Origin: an uncultured Prolixibacteraceae bacterium
Lineage (GTDB): Bacteria; Bacteroidota; Bacteroidia; Bacteroidales; Prolixibacteraceae
DNA length: 64,000 nt
Direction: 5' to 3'
Assembly: GCA_937915865.1 (NCBI GenBank)
Contig: CALGIG010000029.1
Location: 43,048-107,047 of the forward strand
The position numbers and the translations under genes were made by a program. The notes under the pieces were generated by a model that was not told the origin of the DNA, did not search any database, and saw nothing but the letters and a program-made list of their open reading frames with translations. Of the stretch, positions 54,262-62,733 are shown one piece after another; position 1 is the first letter of the stretch; each line of letters opens with the position of its first letter.

Positions 54262-56700
54262 ATGAAATTTGGATATTTCGATGATTCCAAGCGGGAATAC
54301 GTAATTACCACACCACAAACACCCTGGCCTTGGATCAATTACCTGGGAACAGAAGATTTCTTTTCGCTGATTTCGAATACGGCAGGCGGATATAGCTTTT
54401 ATAAAGATGCCAAATTCCGTAGGCTGACACGTTATCGGTACAACAATGTACCTATGGATAGCGGTGGCCGTTATTTCTATATAAAAGACGGGGAAACAAC
54501 CTGGTCGCCCGGATGGAAACCATGCAAAACTCCGCTCGATAGCTACGAGTGTCGCCACGGAATGAATTATACTTCAGTAAAAGGTGAAAAGAATGGCGTT
54601 TCGGCAAAAGTTTTGTTTTTCGTGCCGCTGAAAACCTGGGCTGAAGTACAGAAATTAACACTTACCAACAATTCTACGGAAGTAAAAAAGCTAAAACTTT
54701 TCTCTTTTACGGAATGGTGCTTGTGGAATGCCGCAACCGATATGGAAAACTTCCAGCGAAATTTCTCGACTGGCGAAGTTGAGATTGAAGGTTCGGTCAT
54801 TTACCACAAAACCGAGTATAAGGAACGTCGCGATCATTACGCCTATTATTCGGTGAATGCACCGATTCAGGGTTTTGATACCGACCGCGAAAATTTCATT
54901 GGCTTGTACAATGGTTTCGAAAATCCGCAAGTGGTTGAGGAAGGGAAACCGCGCATGACGGTGGCTCACGGATGGTCGCCCATTGCTTCACATTATCTTG
55001 AAGTGGAGCTACAACCCGGCGAATCGAAAGATTTCATTTTCGTGTTGGGTTATGTCGAAAATGCTGAAGACGAAAAATGGGAATCGAAAGGAGTAATCAA
55101 TAAAACCAAGTCCAAAGCCACCATTGCCAAACTGGATACTACCGAAAAAGTGGATGCAGCCTTTGCTGAATTAAAAGCGTACTGGGACAATTTGTTGAGT
55201 ATTTACAATGTGAATTCGGGCGACGAAAAACTCGACCGCATGGTGAACATCTGGAACCAGTACCAGTGCATGATTACCTTCTGTTTCTCGCGTTCAGCAT
55301 CATTCTTCGAAAGCGGAATTGGCCGTGGCATGGGCTTCCGCGATTCGAACCAGGATTTGATCGGTTTTGTGCACCAGATTCCTGAACGTGCCCGCGAACG
55401 GATCATCGATATTGCATCGACCCAATTCCCCGATGGAGGTTGCTATCACCAATACCAACCCTTGACTAAACGTGGAAATAACGACATTGGCGGTGGTTTC
55501 AACGACGACCCGATGTGGCTCATTCTTGGAACAATCAGCTACATCAAGGAATCGGGCGATTTCTCAATCCTCGACGAAATGGTGCCGTTCGACAACGATA
55601 TGAGTGTTGCCCGCACTTTGTTCGATCACCTTACCGTTTCGTTCGATCATGTGGTGAATAACCTTGGTCCGCATCAGTTGCCGCTGATTGGTCGCGCCGA
55701 CTGGAACGATTGTTTGAACCTGAACTGCTTCTCGAACGATCCGAATGAATCATTTCAGACTACAGAAAATAAATCGGAAGGCTCGAAAGCTGAATCGCTG
55801 ATGATTGCAGGTTTGTTCGTTATTTATGGTCAGGATTACGTTGATTTATGTAAAAAATTGGGCAAAACCGAAGAAGCAGCCCGTGCTCAGGCGCATGTTG
55901 ATGCTATGAAAGAAGCTGTGAAAGAACATGGATGGGATGGCGAATGGTTTGTTAGAGCTTACGACTATTTTGGCCGGAAAATTGGCAGCAACGAAAACGA
56001 AGAAGGCAAAATCTTCATCGAATCGAACGGCTGGTGTACGATGGCCGGAATTGGCAAGGAAGAAGGTCTTTGCGAAAAAGCGCTCGACTCGGTGAAAGAA
56101 CGGCTCGATTGCGAATTTGGCATTGTGTTGAATAATCCGGCATTTACGAAATATTACATCGAATACGGTGAAATTTCAAGTTATCCGGCTGGTTATAAAG
56201 AAAATGCCGGTATTTTCTGCCACAACAATCCGTGGATCATCATTGGCGAAACGGTTATTGGCCGTGGCGATCAGGCATGGGAATATTACAAGAAGATTTG
56301 TCCGGCGTACCTCGAAGACATCAGCGACTTGCATAAAACCGAACCTTATGTGTACGCGCAAATGGTAGCCGGTAAAGATGCTTTTCGACCGGGCGAGGCA
56401 AAAAACTCGTGGCTTACCGGAACTGCATCCTGGAATTTCTATGCGATCAGTCAGTTTATATTGGGAATTCAGCCCGATTATGATGGCATCAAAATCGATC
56501 CATGTATTCCTTCAGGATGGAAAGGATACGAGGTTATACGCAAATTCAGGGGTGCAACCTACCGGATAAAAGTTGAAAATCCGAATGGTGTTAGTAAAGG
56601 CGTAAAAGAAGTTAGGGTTGATGGCAATTTTAATGCTTCGAATATCGTTCCAATATTTCAGGATGGCAACGAGCATTCTGTGGTTATAATAATGGGGTAG
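54262..56700 (+). CDS. glycoside hydrolase family 94 phosphorylase (cellobiose phosphorylase type)
   Basis: 812 residues from the ATG at 54262 (MKFGYFDDSKREYVITTPQT); an in-frame ATG at 54190 adds an unlike leader. There is no signal peptide, so the enzyme is cytoplasmic. N-terminal motifs PWPWINYLGTEDFFSLISNT and AGGYSFYKDAKFRRLTRYRY are those of cellobiose phosphorylases. The catalytic acid is probably Asp365 in RDSNQDLIGFVHQ. It uses phosphate to split a beta-linked disaccharide into a sugar-1-phosphate and a free sugar, saving ATP. The nearby importer and outer beta-mannosidase suggest a glucose- or mannose-containing beta-disaccharide; cellobiose is the default. Confidence 0.92.
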   Translation: MKFGYFDDSKREYVITTPQTPWPWINYLGTEDFFSLISNTAGGYSFYKDAKFRRLTRYRYNNVPMDSGGRYFYIKDGETTWSPGWKPCKTPLDSYECRHGMNYTSVKGEKNGVSAKVLFFVPLKTWAEVQKLTLTNNSTEVKKLKLFSFTEWCLWNAATDMENFQRNFSTGEVEIEGSVIYHKTEYKERRDHYAYYSVNAPIQGFDTDRENFIGLYNGFENPQVVEEGKPRMTVAHGWSPIASHYLEVELQPGESKDFIFVLGYVENAEDEKWESKGVINKTKSKATIAKLDTTEKVDAAFAELKAYWDNLLSIYNVNSGDEKLDRMVNIWNQYQCMITFCFSRSASFFESGIGRGMGFRDSNQDLIGFVHQIPERARERIIDIASTQFPDGGCYHQYQPLTKRGNNDIGGGFNDDPMWLILGTISYIKESGDFSILDEMVPFDNDMSVARTLFDHLTVSFDHVVNNLGPHQLPLIGRADWNDCLNLNCFSNDPNESFQTTENKSEGSKAESLMIAGLFVIYGQDYVDLCKKLGKTEEAARAQAHVDAMKEAVKEHGWDGEWFVRAYDYFGRKIGSNENEEGKIFIESNGWCTMAGIGKEEGLCEKALDSVKERLDCEFGIVLNNPAFTKYYIEYGEISSYPAGYKENAGIFCHNNPWIIIGETVIGRGDQAWEYYKKICPAYLEDISDLHKTEPYVYAQMVAGKDAFRPGEAKNSWLTGTASWNFYAISQFILGIQPDYDGIKIDPCIPSGWKGYEVIRKFRGATYRIKVENPNGVSKGVKEVRVDGNFNASNIVPIFQDGNEHSVVIIMG

Positions 56701-56730
56701 CTGGTTACTACCCAAAATTTGAGGTATGTG

Positions 56731-56760
56731 AAGCCCGGCGCACTGGTTGTGCCGGGTTTT
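56731..56760 (+). terminator. terminator after GH94 gene
   Basis: AAGCCCGGC and GCCGGGTTTT arms end in a T-run, 31 bp after the GH94 stop and upstream of the beta-mannosidase start. Confidence 0.7.
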
Positions 56761-56832
56761 GGCTTGAATAAAAGTGAGATACTATCGAAAAAATTCCCAT
56801 TTTTACCAAACTTAAACCCACAAGCAAAAATC

Positions 56833-59412
56833 ATGACTAAAAAAATCTTTCTACCTATGTTTATTCTATCGGCCATTTTTATGGTCGGATGTCAAAAAAA
56901 AGACCCGTCGCTGGCCATTACCAGAGAAATTTCTGAAAACTGGACATTCAGACAGGCCGACAAAGATGAATGGCTCCCGGCTAAAGTTCCAGGTTGTGTT
57001 CACACCGATTTATTGGCCAATGGTAAAATTGAAGATCCGTTTTACAGGTTGAACGAACACAAGCTGCAATGGATCGACAAGGTGAACTGGGAGTACAAAA
57101 CTACCTTCCAGGTTGATAAAAATGCAATGAACCGCGACCGTATTGCACTCGACTTTAAAGGACTAGATACTTACGCTGATGTTTTTGTTAACGGCTCGCA
57201 AGTTTTGTCTGCCGATAATATGTTCCGCGAATGGTTGGTTGACGTGAAAGATAAAATAAAAGAAGGAGCGAACGAGCTTCGCATTCTGTTTCGCTCGCCA
57301 ATTGTTGAAGGGCTTAAAAAATACGATGCCAATGGCTTTGTGATTCCGGTTTCAGATAACGATCAGGCAGTGAATGGCGAAGTTCCGGGAGGAAAAATGG
57401 TTTCGGTTTACACGCGCAAAGCCGGTTATCATTTTGGCTGGGACTGGGGGCCACGTTTTGTTTCGAGTGGCTTGTGGCGCCCGGTTTATTTAACTGTCTG
57501 GGACAAAGCAAGGATTGCAAGCCTTCAGTTGAAGCAAAACACTGTTTCTGAGAAAGAAGCCACTTTAACTGCCAACTTCGAAATTGAAGCGAATGCAGAT
57601 AATTCAGCCACTTTAATCATTGAAAATGATGGAAAAGAATTGGCCCGAACTGATGTAAAAGTTACCAAAGGTGTTTCAGTTTATCCGGTTGAATTTAAAA
57701 TTGAGAATCCGAAATTGTGGTGGACAAATGGTCTTGGTGAAGCTCATTTATACAACATTAAAGGGAAAGTAACATTGGGCGGACGCGTAACCGAGAAATC
57801 GGAGCGAATTGGAATCCGCACGCTCGAACTTGTTCGTGACAAGGATGCCAAAGGAACTTCGTTCTATTTTAAGTTGAATGGAGTGCCGGTATTTATGAAA
57901 GGCGCCAATTATATTCCGAACGATATTTTTCCGGCTCGTGTAACCGACGAAAAATACCAGAACCTGGTACACACGGCCAAAATATCGAACTTTAACATGA
58001 TGCGCATCTGGGGAGGCGGAATTTATGAATACGACAAGCTCTACGATTTGTGCGACGAGAATGGTATTTTGATCTGGCAGGACTTCATGTTTGCCTGTGC
58101 CATGTTCCCTGGCGACGAAGCTTTTCTGAACAATGTGAAAGCCGAAGCTGCCGACAACATCAAACGACTGAGAAACCATCCGAGCATTGCTTTATGGTGC
58201 GGAAATAACGAGATTTTGTCGGCTTGGTACGGATGGGGCTGGAAACAAAAAGAAGAGGCAAAAAGTAAGGAAAATGCGGATAAAATATGGAAAGCTTACG
58301 ACGATATTTTCCACCATATTTTGCCTGAAGCTGTGGCGACTTATGATCCGGGCCGAGCTTACTGGGGTTCATCGCCTTGCGCCGGATTGGGTGTTCCTTC
58401 CGATTTAAATAACGGCGACGACCATTACTGGGGCGTTTGGTGGGGCAAAGAACCATTTAAAAATTATGCCACTCATATTGCCCGTTTCATGAGCGAGTAT
58501 GGTTTTCAGTCGTTTCCCGAGATGAAAGCAGTTAAGAAATATGCCACTCCCGAAGATTACGATATTTTTTCTGAAGTGATGAAGTCGCACCAGCGCTCGT
58601 CGATTGGCAACGGTACGATTGAATATTATATGCTTCAGGATTATAAGAAACCGAAGGATTTCGAGTCGTTTCTGTATGTAAATCATGTACTTCAGGCTGA
58701 AGGCATTAAGTTTGCCCTGGAGGGGCATCGCCGGGCAGCTCCATTCTGCATGGGCAGTTTATTTTGGCAAATCAACGACTGCTGGCCGGTAGCTTCATGG
58801 AGTTCGACCGACTATTACCAGCACTGGAAAGCGTTGCAGTATTTTGCCAAGAAGGGATTTGAACCGGTTTTGGTTTCCCCATACACCACAACTGATTCTG
58901 TAAAGATTGATATTATCAACGATAAACTAACTGAAATTAAAGCCCAGTTGGTAGCTAAAGTAATTGATTTTGAAGGCAAGGAAATTTGGAAAGAAACGAA
59001 AGATGTTGTCATCCCGGCGAATTCGAGCAATAGTTATTTTGGAGTTAAGACTTTAGATTTCCTGAAAAAACTTCAGGTAAATAACCAGCTTTTGGTCGTT
59101 GAACTAATTGATAATAATTCAGTTTTATCTTCAAATACCTTATTCTTCAAGCCAATAAAAGATGTAGTTTTACCAAAACCGCAGGTTAAAACAGAAATTG
59201 CACAGGTTAAAGGCGGTTTCGAAATTATCTTGAGTACCGACAAATTGGCTAAAAATCTGTATATGACCATAGGTGATGAAGAAGGCTTCTTTAGCGACAA
59301 TTACTTCGATTTATTGCCTGGTCAAAAGGTGAAAGTTCAACTTCAAACTTCTATACCCGAAGAGAAACTTCATGAAGTATTTAAGTTTAGAACGCTGGAT
59401 ACCGCTTTCTGA
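56833..59412 (+). CDS. glycoside hydrolase family 2 beta-mannosidase (lipoprotein)
   Basis: 859 residues from the ATG at 56833 (MTKKIFLPMFILS); the reading from 56719 runs through a terminator and is rejected. The lipobox FMVGC (Cys near 20) anchors it. The N-terminal domain shows WLPAKVPGCVHTDLLANGKI and EDPFYRLNEHKLQWIDKVNW, typical of beta-mannosidases. The acid/base is Glu460 (WCGNNE) and the nucleophile Glu555 (FMSEYGFQSFPE). It removes terminal beta-mannose from the outer end of a glycan. Compared with the GH2 at 23.3 kb it belongs to the classical exo-beta-mannosidase branch. Confidence 0.93.
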   Translation: MTKKIFLPMFILSAIFMVGCQKKDPSLAITREISENWTFRQADKDEWLPAKVPGCVHTDLLANGKIEDPFYRLNEHKLQWIDKVNWEYKTTFQVDKNAMNRDRIALDFKGLDTYADVFVNGSQVLSADNMFREWLVDVKDKIKEGANELRILFRSPIVEGLKKYDANGFVIPVSDNDQAVNGEVPGGKMVSVYTRKAGYHFGWDWGPRFVSSGLWRPVYLTVWDKARIASLQLKQNTVSEKEATLTANFEIEANADNSATLIIENDGKELARTDVKVTKGVSVYPVEFKIENPKLWWTNGLGEAHLYNIKGKVTLGGRVTEKSERIGIRTLELVRDKDAKGTSFYFKLNGVPVFMKGANYIPNDIFPARVTDEKYQNLVHTAKISNFNMMRIWGGGIYEYDKLYDLCDENGILIWQDFMFACAMFPGDEAFLNNVKAEAADNIKRLRNHPSIALWCGNNEILSAWYGWGWKQKEEAKSKENADKIWKAYDDIFHHILPEAVATYDPGRAYWGSSPCAGLGVPSDLNNGDDHYWGVWWGKEPFKNYATHIARFMSEYGFQSFPEMKAVKKYATPEDYDIFSEVMKSHQRSSIGNGTIEYYMLQDYKKPKDFESFLYVNHVLQAEGIKFALEGHRRAAPFCMGSLFWQINDCWPVASWSSTDYYQHWKALQYFAKKGFEPVLVSPYTTTDSVKIDIINDKLTEIKAQLVAKVIDFEGKEIWKETKDVVIPANSSNSYFGVKTLDFLKKLQVNNQLLVVELIDNNSVLSSNTLFFKPIKDVVLPKPQVKTEIAQVKGGFEIILSTDKLAKNLYMTIGDEEGFFSDNYFDLLPGQKVKVQLQTSIPEEKLHEVFKFRTLDTAF

Positions 59413-59429
59413 CAAAGATATTCTTTGTG

Positions 59430-59463
59430 ATTCTCCTTTCGGCTTGTCTGCCGGAAGGAGAAT
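59430..59463 (+). terminator. hairpin terminator after beta-mannosidase
   Basis: A 14-bp stem (ATTCTCCTTTCGGC with its complement, one G-U) closes a 6-base loop, 18 bp after the stop codon. The T-run is weak. Confidence 0.65.
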
Positions 59464-59563
59464 TATTGTCACTGTATTCAAATTATGAAAAATGTTTTTA
59501 ATTCATTTATTTTTAATTCATTTTTAATATTTTTGTGTATTCTATTCTTTTCCTGTTCTGATT

Positions 59564-59968
59564 ATGGATTACAATTTTATAGGAAAAACTATTCTTATAG
59601 CAGAAGATGAGGCCGTTAGTCGTTTTCTTTTCGAAAAGGCGCTGAAAAAAACCAAAGCAAATCTTTTTTTTGCCGGCGATGGGGCCGAAGCTGTTCAGAT
59701 AGTTGAAGAAAATGATGAAATTGATGTTGTTTTGATGGATATTCGATTGCCAAAGATGAATGGTTTGGAGGCTACAGCTAAAATAAAAAAAATTTGGCCC
59801 GAATTACCTGTGATTATTCAAACGGCTTATGCTATGCAATCGACCAAAGAAGAAGCGCAAAAAACAGGATGTGATGATTTTATTACAAAGCCAATAAAAA
59901 TGGAGTCTTTATTGGCAACACTTCATAAACATTTGATTTTCTGCGAAAAAAAGGTAACCAGCTTTTAG
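59564..59968 (+). CDS. single-domain response regulator (CheY-like)
   Basis: A 134-residue receiver domain without an output domain. The acidic pocket is LIAEDEAVSRF, the phosphorylated Asp is near 59 (VVLMDIRLPKMNG), the conserved Thr lies in IIQTAYAM and the Lys in DFITKPIK. It probably acts in a phosphorelay with a hybrid kinase elsewhere. Its 3' end overlaps the convergent yraN gene by 4 bp. Confidence 0.92.
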   Translation: MDYNFIGKTILIAEDEAVSRFLFEKALKKTKANLFFAGDGAEAVQIVEENDEIDVVLMDIRLPKMNGLEATAKIKKIWPELPVIIQTAYAMQSTKEEAQKTGCDDFITKPIKMESLLATLHKHLIFCEKKVTSF

Positions 59969-60333
59969 TTGACTGGCGGATAAAACGCATCTTTAAAGTG
60001 TTCAAGTCTGTATTCTCCCTTATAGAAGATAATCGAAATAACATCGAACCGCGTGTCTATATTAATGTCTTTTTGATAGATATAGGCTTCAGCTGCATTT
60101 ACAAGGAATCGTATTTTCTTATTTGAGACAGCTTCTGAAGGGTGTTCGTAACTATCGTTGCCGCGTGCTTTTACTTCAACTATTACCAATTCATTTTTGT
60201 CCTTTGCAATAATGTCTATTTCCAATGGATGGCACATCCAGTTTTCTTCCAAAATTTCATATCCAATCGAACGAAGATATTCTTTCGCAATTTTTTCTCC
60301 TCTTTGACCTAATTCGTGACCTGTTTTTTTCAT
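59965..60333 (-). CDS. yraN: YraN-family (UPF0102) putative endonuclease
   Basis: A 122-residue protein with the full family signature: GHELGQRGEKIAKEYLRSIG at the start, then LEIDIIAKDKNELVIVEVKA. The latter is a PD-(D/E)xK-like core with Asp, Glu and Lys. Members are thought to act on branched DNA but remain poorly studied. It is followed closely on the same strand's upstream side by a lipid-kinase-like gene (27 bp apart), so the two may be co-transcribed. Confidence 0.93.
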   Translation of the reverse strand: MKKTGHELGQRGEKIAKEYLRSIGYEILEENWMCHPLEIDIIAKDKNELVIVEVKARGNDSYEHPSEAVSNKKIRFLVNAAEAYIYQKDINIDTRFDVISIIFYKGEYRLEHFKDAFYPPVN

Positions 60334-60360
60334 GATTTTGGGGTTGGTTGTTAAAAATGC

Positions 60361-61308
60361 TTATTCAAGATACTTTTGAGGATTGTAAATTACCGATAAT
60401 TTTTGTGATAAAATAGATATCGAAAATTTATTATCGCCCAACGATTCTCCATCAGCTTCTCCTGAAATGTTTTTTGATGAAGATATAGCTACTTCTTTTG
60501 CCTGAAACGTGGATACCCGGTAGTCTTTAATGAAATTTCCAGAATATAAGCCAGTTATGTTGCGTAAAATTCCCCATATTCCAATTTTTTTGATGACTGT
60601 AACCTCAAAGAGTCCGTTGGTTGGTATTGCATTAGGGGCTTGTTTCATTCCTCCGCCATTAAACTTTCCAATTCCGATACTTACTGAGAAAATGAGTTCA
60701 TTAATTGTCCGATCATCTATTTGCAGGTGGATTAATGGAGTTTTAAAGGTCCAAAAACTTGAAATAAGAGCCTGCAGATACAATATGATCCCACTTCGGC
60801 CTTTGTTTTTCAATGTATTTGTTTTTTCGGCTACCATCGCATCAAATCCAAATCCGGCCATATTAGCAAAATAGCAATTTTTTACATGGTTGTTGATAGA
60901 GTAGTTAATACGCCCAATATCCTGCCTTATTGTTTTTCCTTCCTTAAGGATTTTTATAGCTTCTTTGTAGTGGTTCGGAATCCCAAATGTTTTTATCCAA
61001 TCGTTGCCTGTTCCAACAGGGACCATCCCAACGGTTATTTCTTCCGGCTGGCAAACCTGTTGCCCAAATATTCCATTAACAACTTCATTTAGCGATCCAT
61101 CGCCACCTGCTATAATCAGATTTCGATAGCCTTGTTCAATAGCACGTATGGTAAGTTCAATAATGTGCTTGGGATATTCTGAAACGACAAAATCAAAGTC
61201 AAATTCAGCCTTTTGCAATTTCTTTTGAATTTCATTTTTGTCTTTTTTTCCACGTCCCGATCCGGCATGTGGGTTCAAAATTACTAACCATTTGTTTGGA
61301 GCCTGCAT
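60361..61308 (-). CDS. diacylglycerol/lipid kinase-family protein (YegS/DgkB-like)
   Basis: A 315-residue cytoplasmic lipid kinase. The start WLVILNPHAGSGRGKKDKNE carries the NPxxG motif, then the glycine-rich nucleotide loop LIIAGGDGSLNEVVNGI and VGMVPVGTGNDWIKTFGIPN. The C-terminal half is beta-rich with FKEDYRV-like elements. The substrate (diacylglycerol, sphingosine-type base or other lipid) cannot be told from sequence. It is upstream of yraN on the same strand. Confidence 0.92.
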   Translation of the reverse strand: MQAPNKWLVILNPHAGSGRGKKDKNEIQKKLQKAEFDFDFVVSEYPKHIIELTIRAIEQGYRNLIIAGGDGSLNEVVNGIFGQQVCQPEEITVGMVPVGTGNDWIKTFGIPNHYKEAIKILKEGKTIRQDIGRINYSINNHVKNCYFANMAGFGFDAMVAEKTNTLKNKGRSGIILYLQALISSFWTFKTPLIHLQIDDRTINELIFSVSIGIGKFNGGGMKQAPNAIPTNGLFEVTVIKKIGIWGILRNITGLYSGNFIKDYRVSTFQAKEVAISSSKNISGEADGESLGDNKFSISILSQKLSVIYNPQKYLE

Positions 61309-61367
61309 TTTAAACGCTTAGTATAAAGTTGGGTTAACAGGCTTTTAAGATAAGTAAAAAAAGTGTT

Positions 61368-61406
61368 CAGTATTCAGTCGCAGTATTCAGTCGCTGCGTT
61401 CAGTCG
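61368..61406. repeat. 13-bp tandem repeat
   Basis: CAGTATTCAGTCG is present twice in tandem (61368-61380, 61381-61393) and a third time as CTGCGTTCAGTCG. It lies between the lipid kinase and HAD genes and is not coding. Confidence 0.8.
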
Positions 61407-61453
61407 CAGAAAAAATTCTCTTGATTGCTGTTTACTGAGACTGAATATTGTTT

Positions 61454-62107
61454 TCATCCCAGTAACAAATCGGCAAGTTCTTCAACTGATTCAGCGATAT
61501 AATTGGGATTGCAGGATGTTAAGTTCTCATACGAACCAAAACCGTAGGTTACCGCAATGCCCGAAATGTTGTTTTCTTTGGCTCCAACCAAATCGTAATG
61601 TGTATCGCCAATCATGACAACCGACGAAGATACCGGTATGCGGTTTCTCTCCAAAAGTTCAGCTATTAGTTGTCCTTTTCCTGAATGTTCGCCGGTAGCC
61701 TCGGCTCCTTGTATATCGTCGAGGTACTTGTCGAACCCGAAATGTTGCATGATTATTTTGGCAAATTTCTCTAGTTTTGAAGTGACAACATACACCCTTT
61801 TACCCGAAAAATGAAGTTCTTCCAGAAGTTGCTGAATTCCCGGATAAGGAATGTTTTCGTACAGTCCCCGGTCGCCAAAATAAGCCCTGAAATATTCCAC
61901 GGCCAGGTTTGTGTTTTGTTCGTTCATTCCAAACAGGGTTTTGAAACCGTGTTGAAGTGGCGGACCAATAAATTTATCAAGAATTTCGTCACTGTAACCA
62001 TCAAGGTGCATTTGGCGCAAGGCGTATTTAAGCGAATTGCCAATGCCCAGGCGTGGGTCGGTCAGTGTTCCGTCGAGATCAAAAAGAATATGTGTAAAGT
62101 GCGACAT
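61454..62107 (-). CDS. HAD-superfamily phosphatase (phosphoglycolate phosphatase-like)
   Basis: A 217-residue HAD hydrolase. Motif I is LFDLDGTLTDPRLG, motif II VVTSKLEKF, motif III Lys in SGKGQLIAEL and motif IV VMIGDTHYDLVGAKEN. The cap domain sits between I and II. The Gph/phosphoglycolate phosphatase branch is the best match, but such enzymes are often broad in substrate. It forms a minus-strand group with its neighbours but without tight overlaps. Confidence 0.9.
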   Translation of the reverse strand: MSHFTHILFDLDGTLTDPRLGIGNSLKYALRQMHLDGYSDEILDKFIGPPLQHGFKTLFGMNEQNTNLAVEYFRAYFGDRGLYENIPYPGIQQLLEELHFSGKRVYVVTSKLEKFAKIIMQHFGFDKYLDDIQGAEATGEHSGKGQLIAELLERNRIPVSSSVVMIGDTHYDLVGAKENNISGIAVTYGFGSYENLTSCNPNYIAESVEELADLLLG

Positions 62108-62191
62108 AAATGAGTTTCAGATTTCGGGTTACGTGTTTCGGGTTTTCGAGGCTACAACAGGTTACTTGTAACTCGCAACCCGTAACAATAT

Positions 62192-62497
62192 TTACTCTTC
62201 GGAATCGAAGCTAATCCAAACGCGTTTTTTGGTTCGGCTGGCTTGTTTGGCGCGTTCTTCAAGCTGGTCGTAAGTTGCTTTGTTTTCCTGAACAAAAGAC
62301 AAAAATGCTTCTTCCGATGTCCATTCATCAAGAATAAGGAATACACCGTCGCCTTCGCCGCTTTCCAATATTTCGGTTCCCTGGTATTCGTTCGATTTCG
62401 AAAAAAACTTAACCCATTCGCCTTTAGGATCGTAAAATGCCTCGAATTTGTTACGTTCCTTGAATTTAACTTTGAGCTCCCAGTAAACCTGATACAT
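62192..62497 (-). CDS. small dimeric-barrel-like protein, function unknown
   Basis: 101 residues from the ATG at 62495-62497 (MYQVYWELKVKFKERNKFEA). The pattern of an opening strand, a helix, GEWVKFFSKSNEYQGTEILE and VFLILDEWTSEEAFLSFVQE suggests the ABM-like dimeric alpha-beta barrel fold. The conserved catalytic residues of monooxygenases are not evident. It is not in a named family I recognise. The region just downstream (62127-62190) has short near-complementary segments and may end the transcript. Confidence 0.65.
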   Translation of the reverse strand: MYQVYWELKVKFKERNKFEAFYDPKGEWVKFFSKSNEYQGTEILESGEGDGVFLILDEWTSEEAFLSFVQENKATYDQLEERAKQASRTKKRVWISFDSEE

Positions 62498-62733
62498 ACC
62501 AATTGGATTAATGAAATGATTTTGGAAATGCAAAAGTGCAGAAAAAGCTGAAATAATTGGACTGCCTGATCAGAAAGGTTTCACGAATGTTAAAATTGAA
62601 AATCAAATCATTCGAAAGATTGTTCAGGATTTATTTATTTTGCGGTGCCTAAATTAATTAACCTGGCGTGTTTATTCAGGTTGTTGATGCAATTTGAGTA
62701 TTATACGTATGACGCTTGATTTAACAGATAGAA

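Noticed and set aside
56719..56832. upstream extension of the beta-mannosidase start
   Set aside because: It would translate through the terminator hairpin at 56731-56760 and place the lipoprotein signal 38 residues inside.
62127..62190. near-complementary GTTTCGGGTT / AACCCGTAAC segments
   Set aside because: Matches are short and interrupted; not enough to call a terminator or repeat with confidence.
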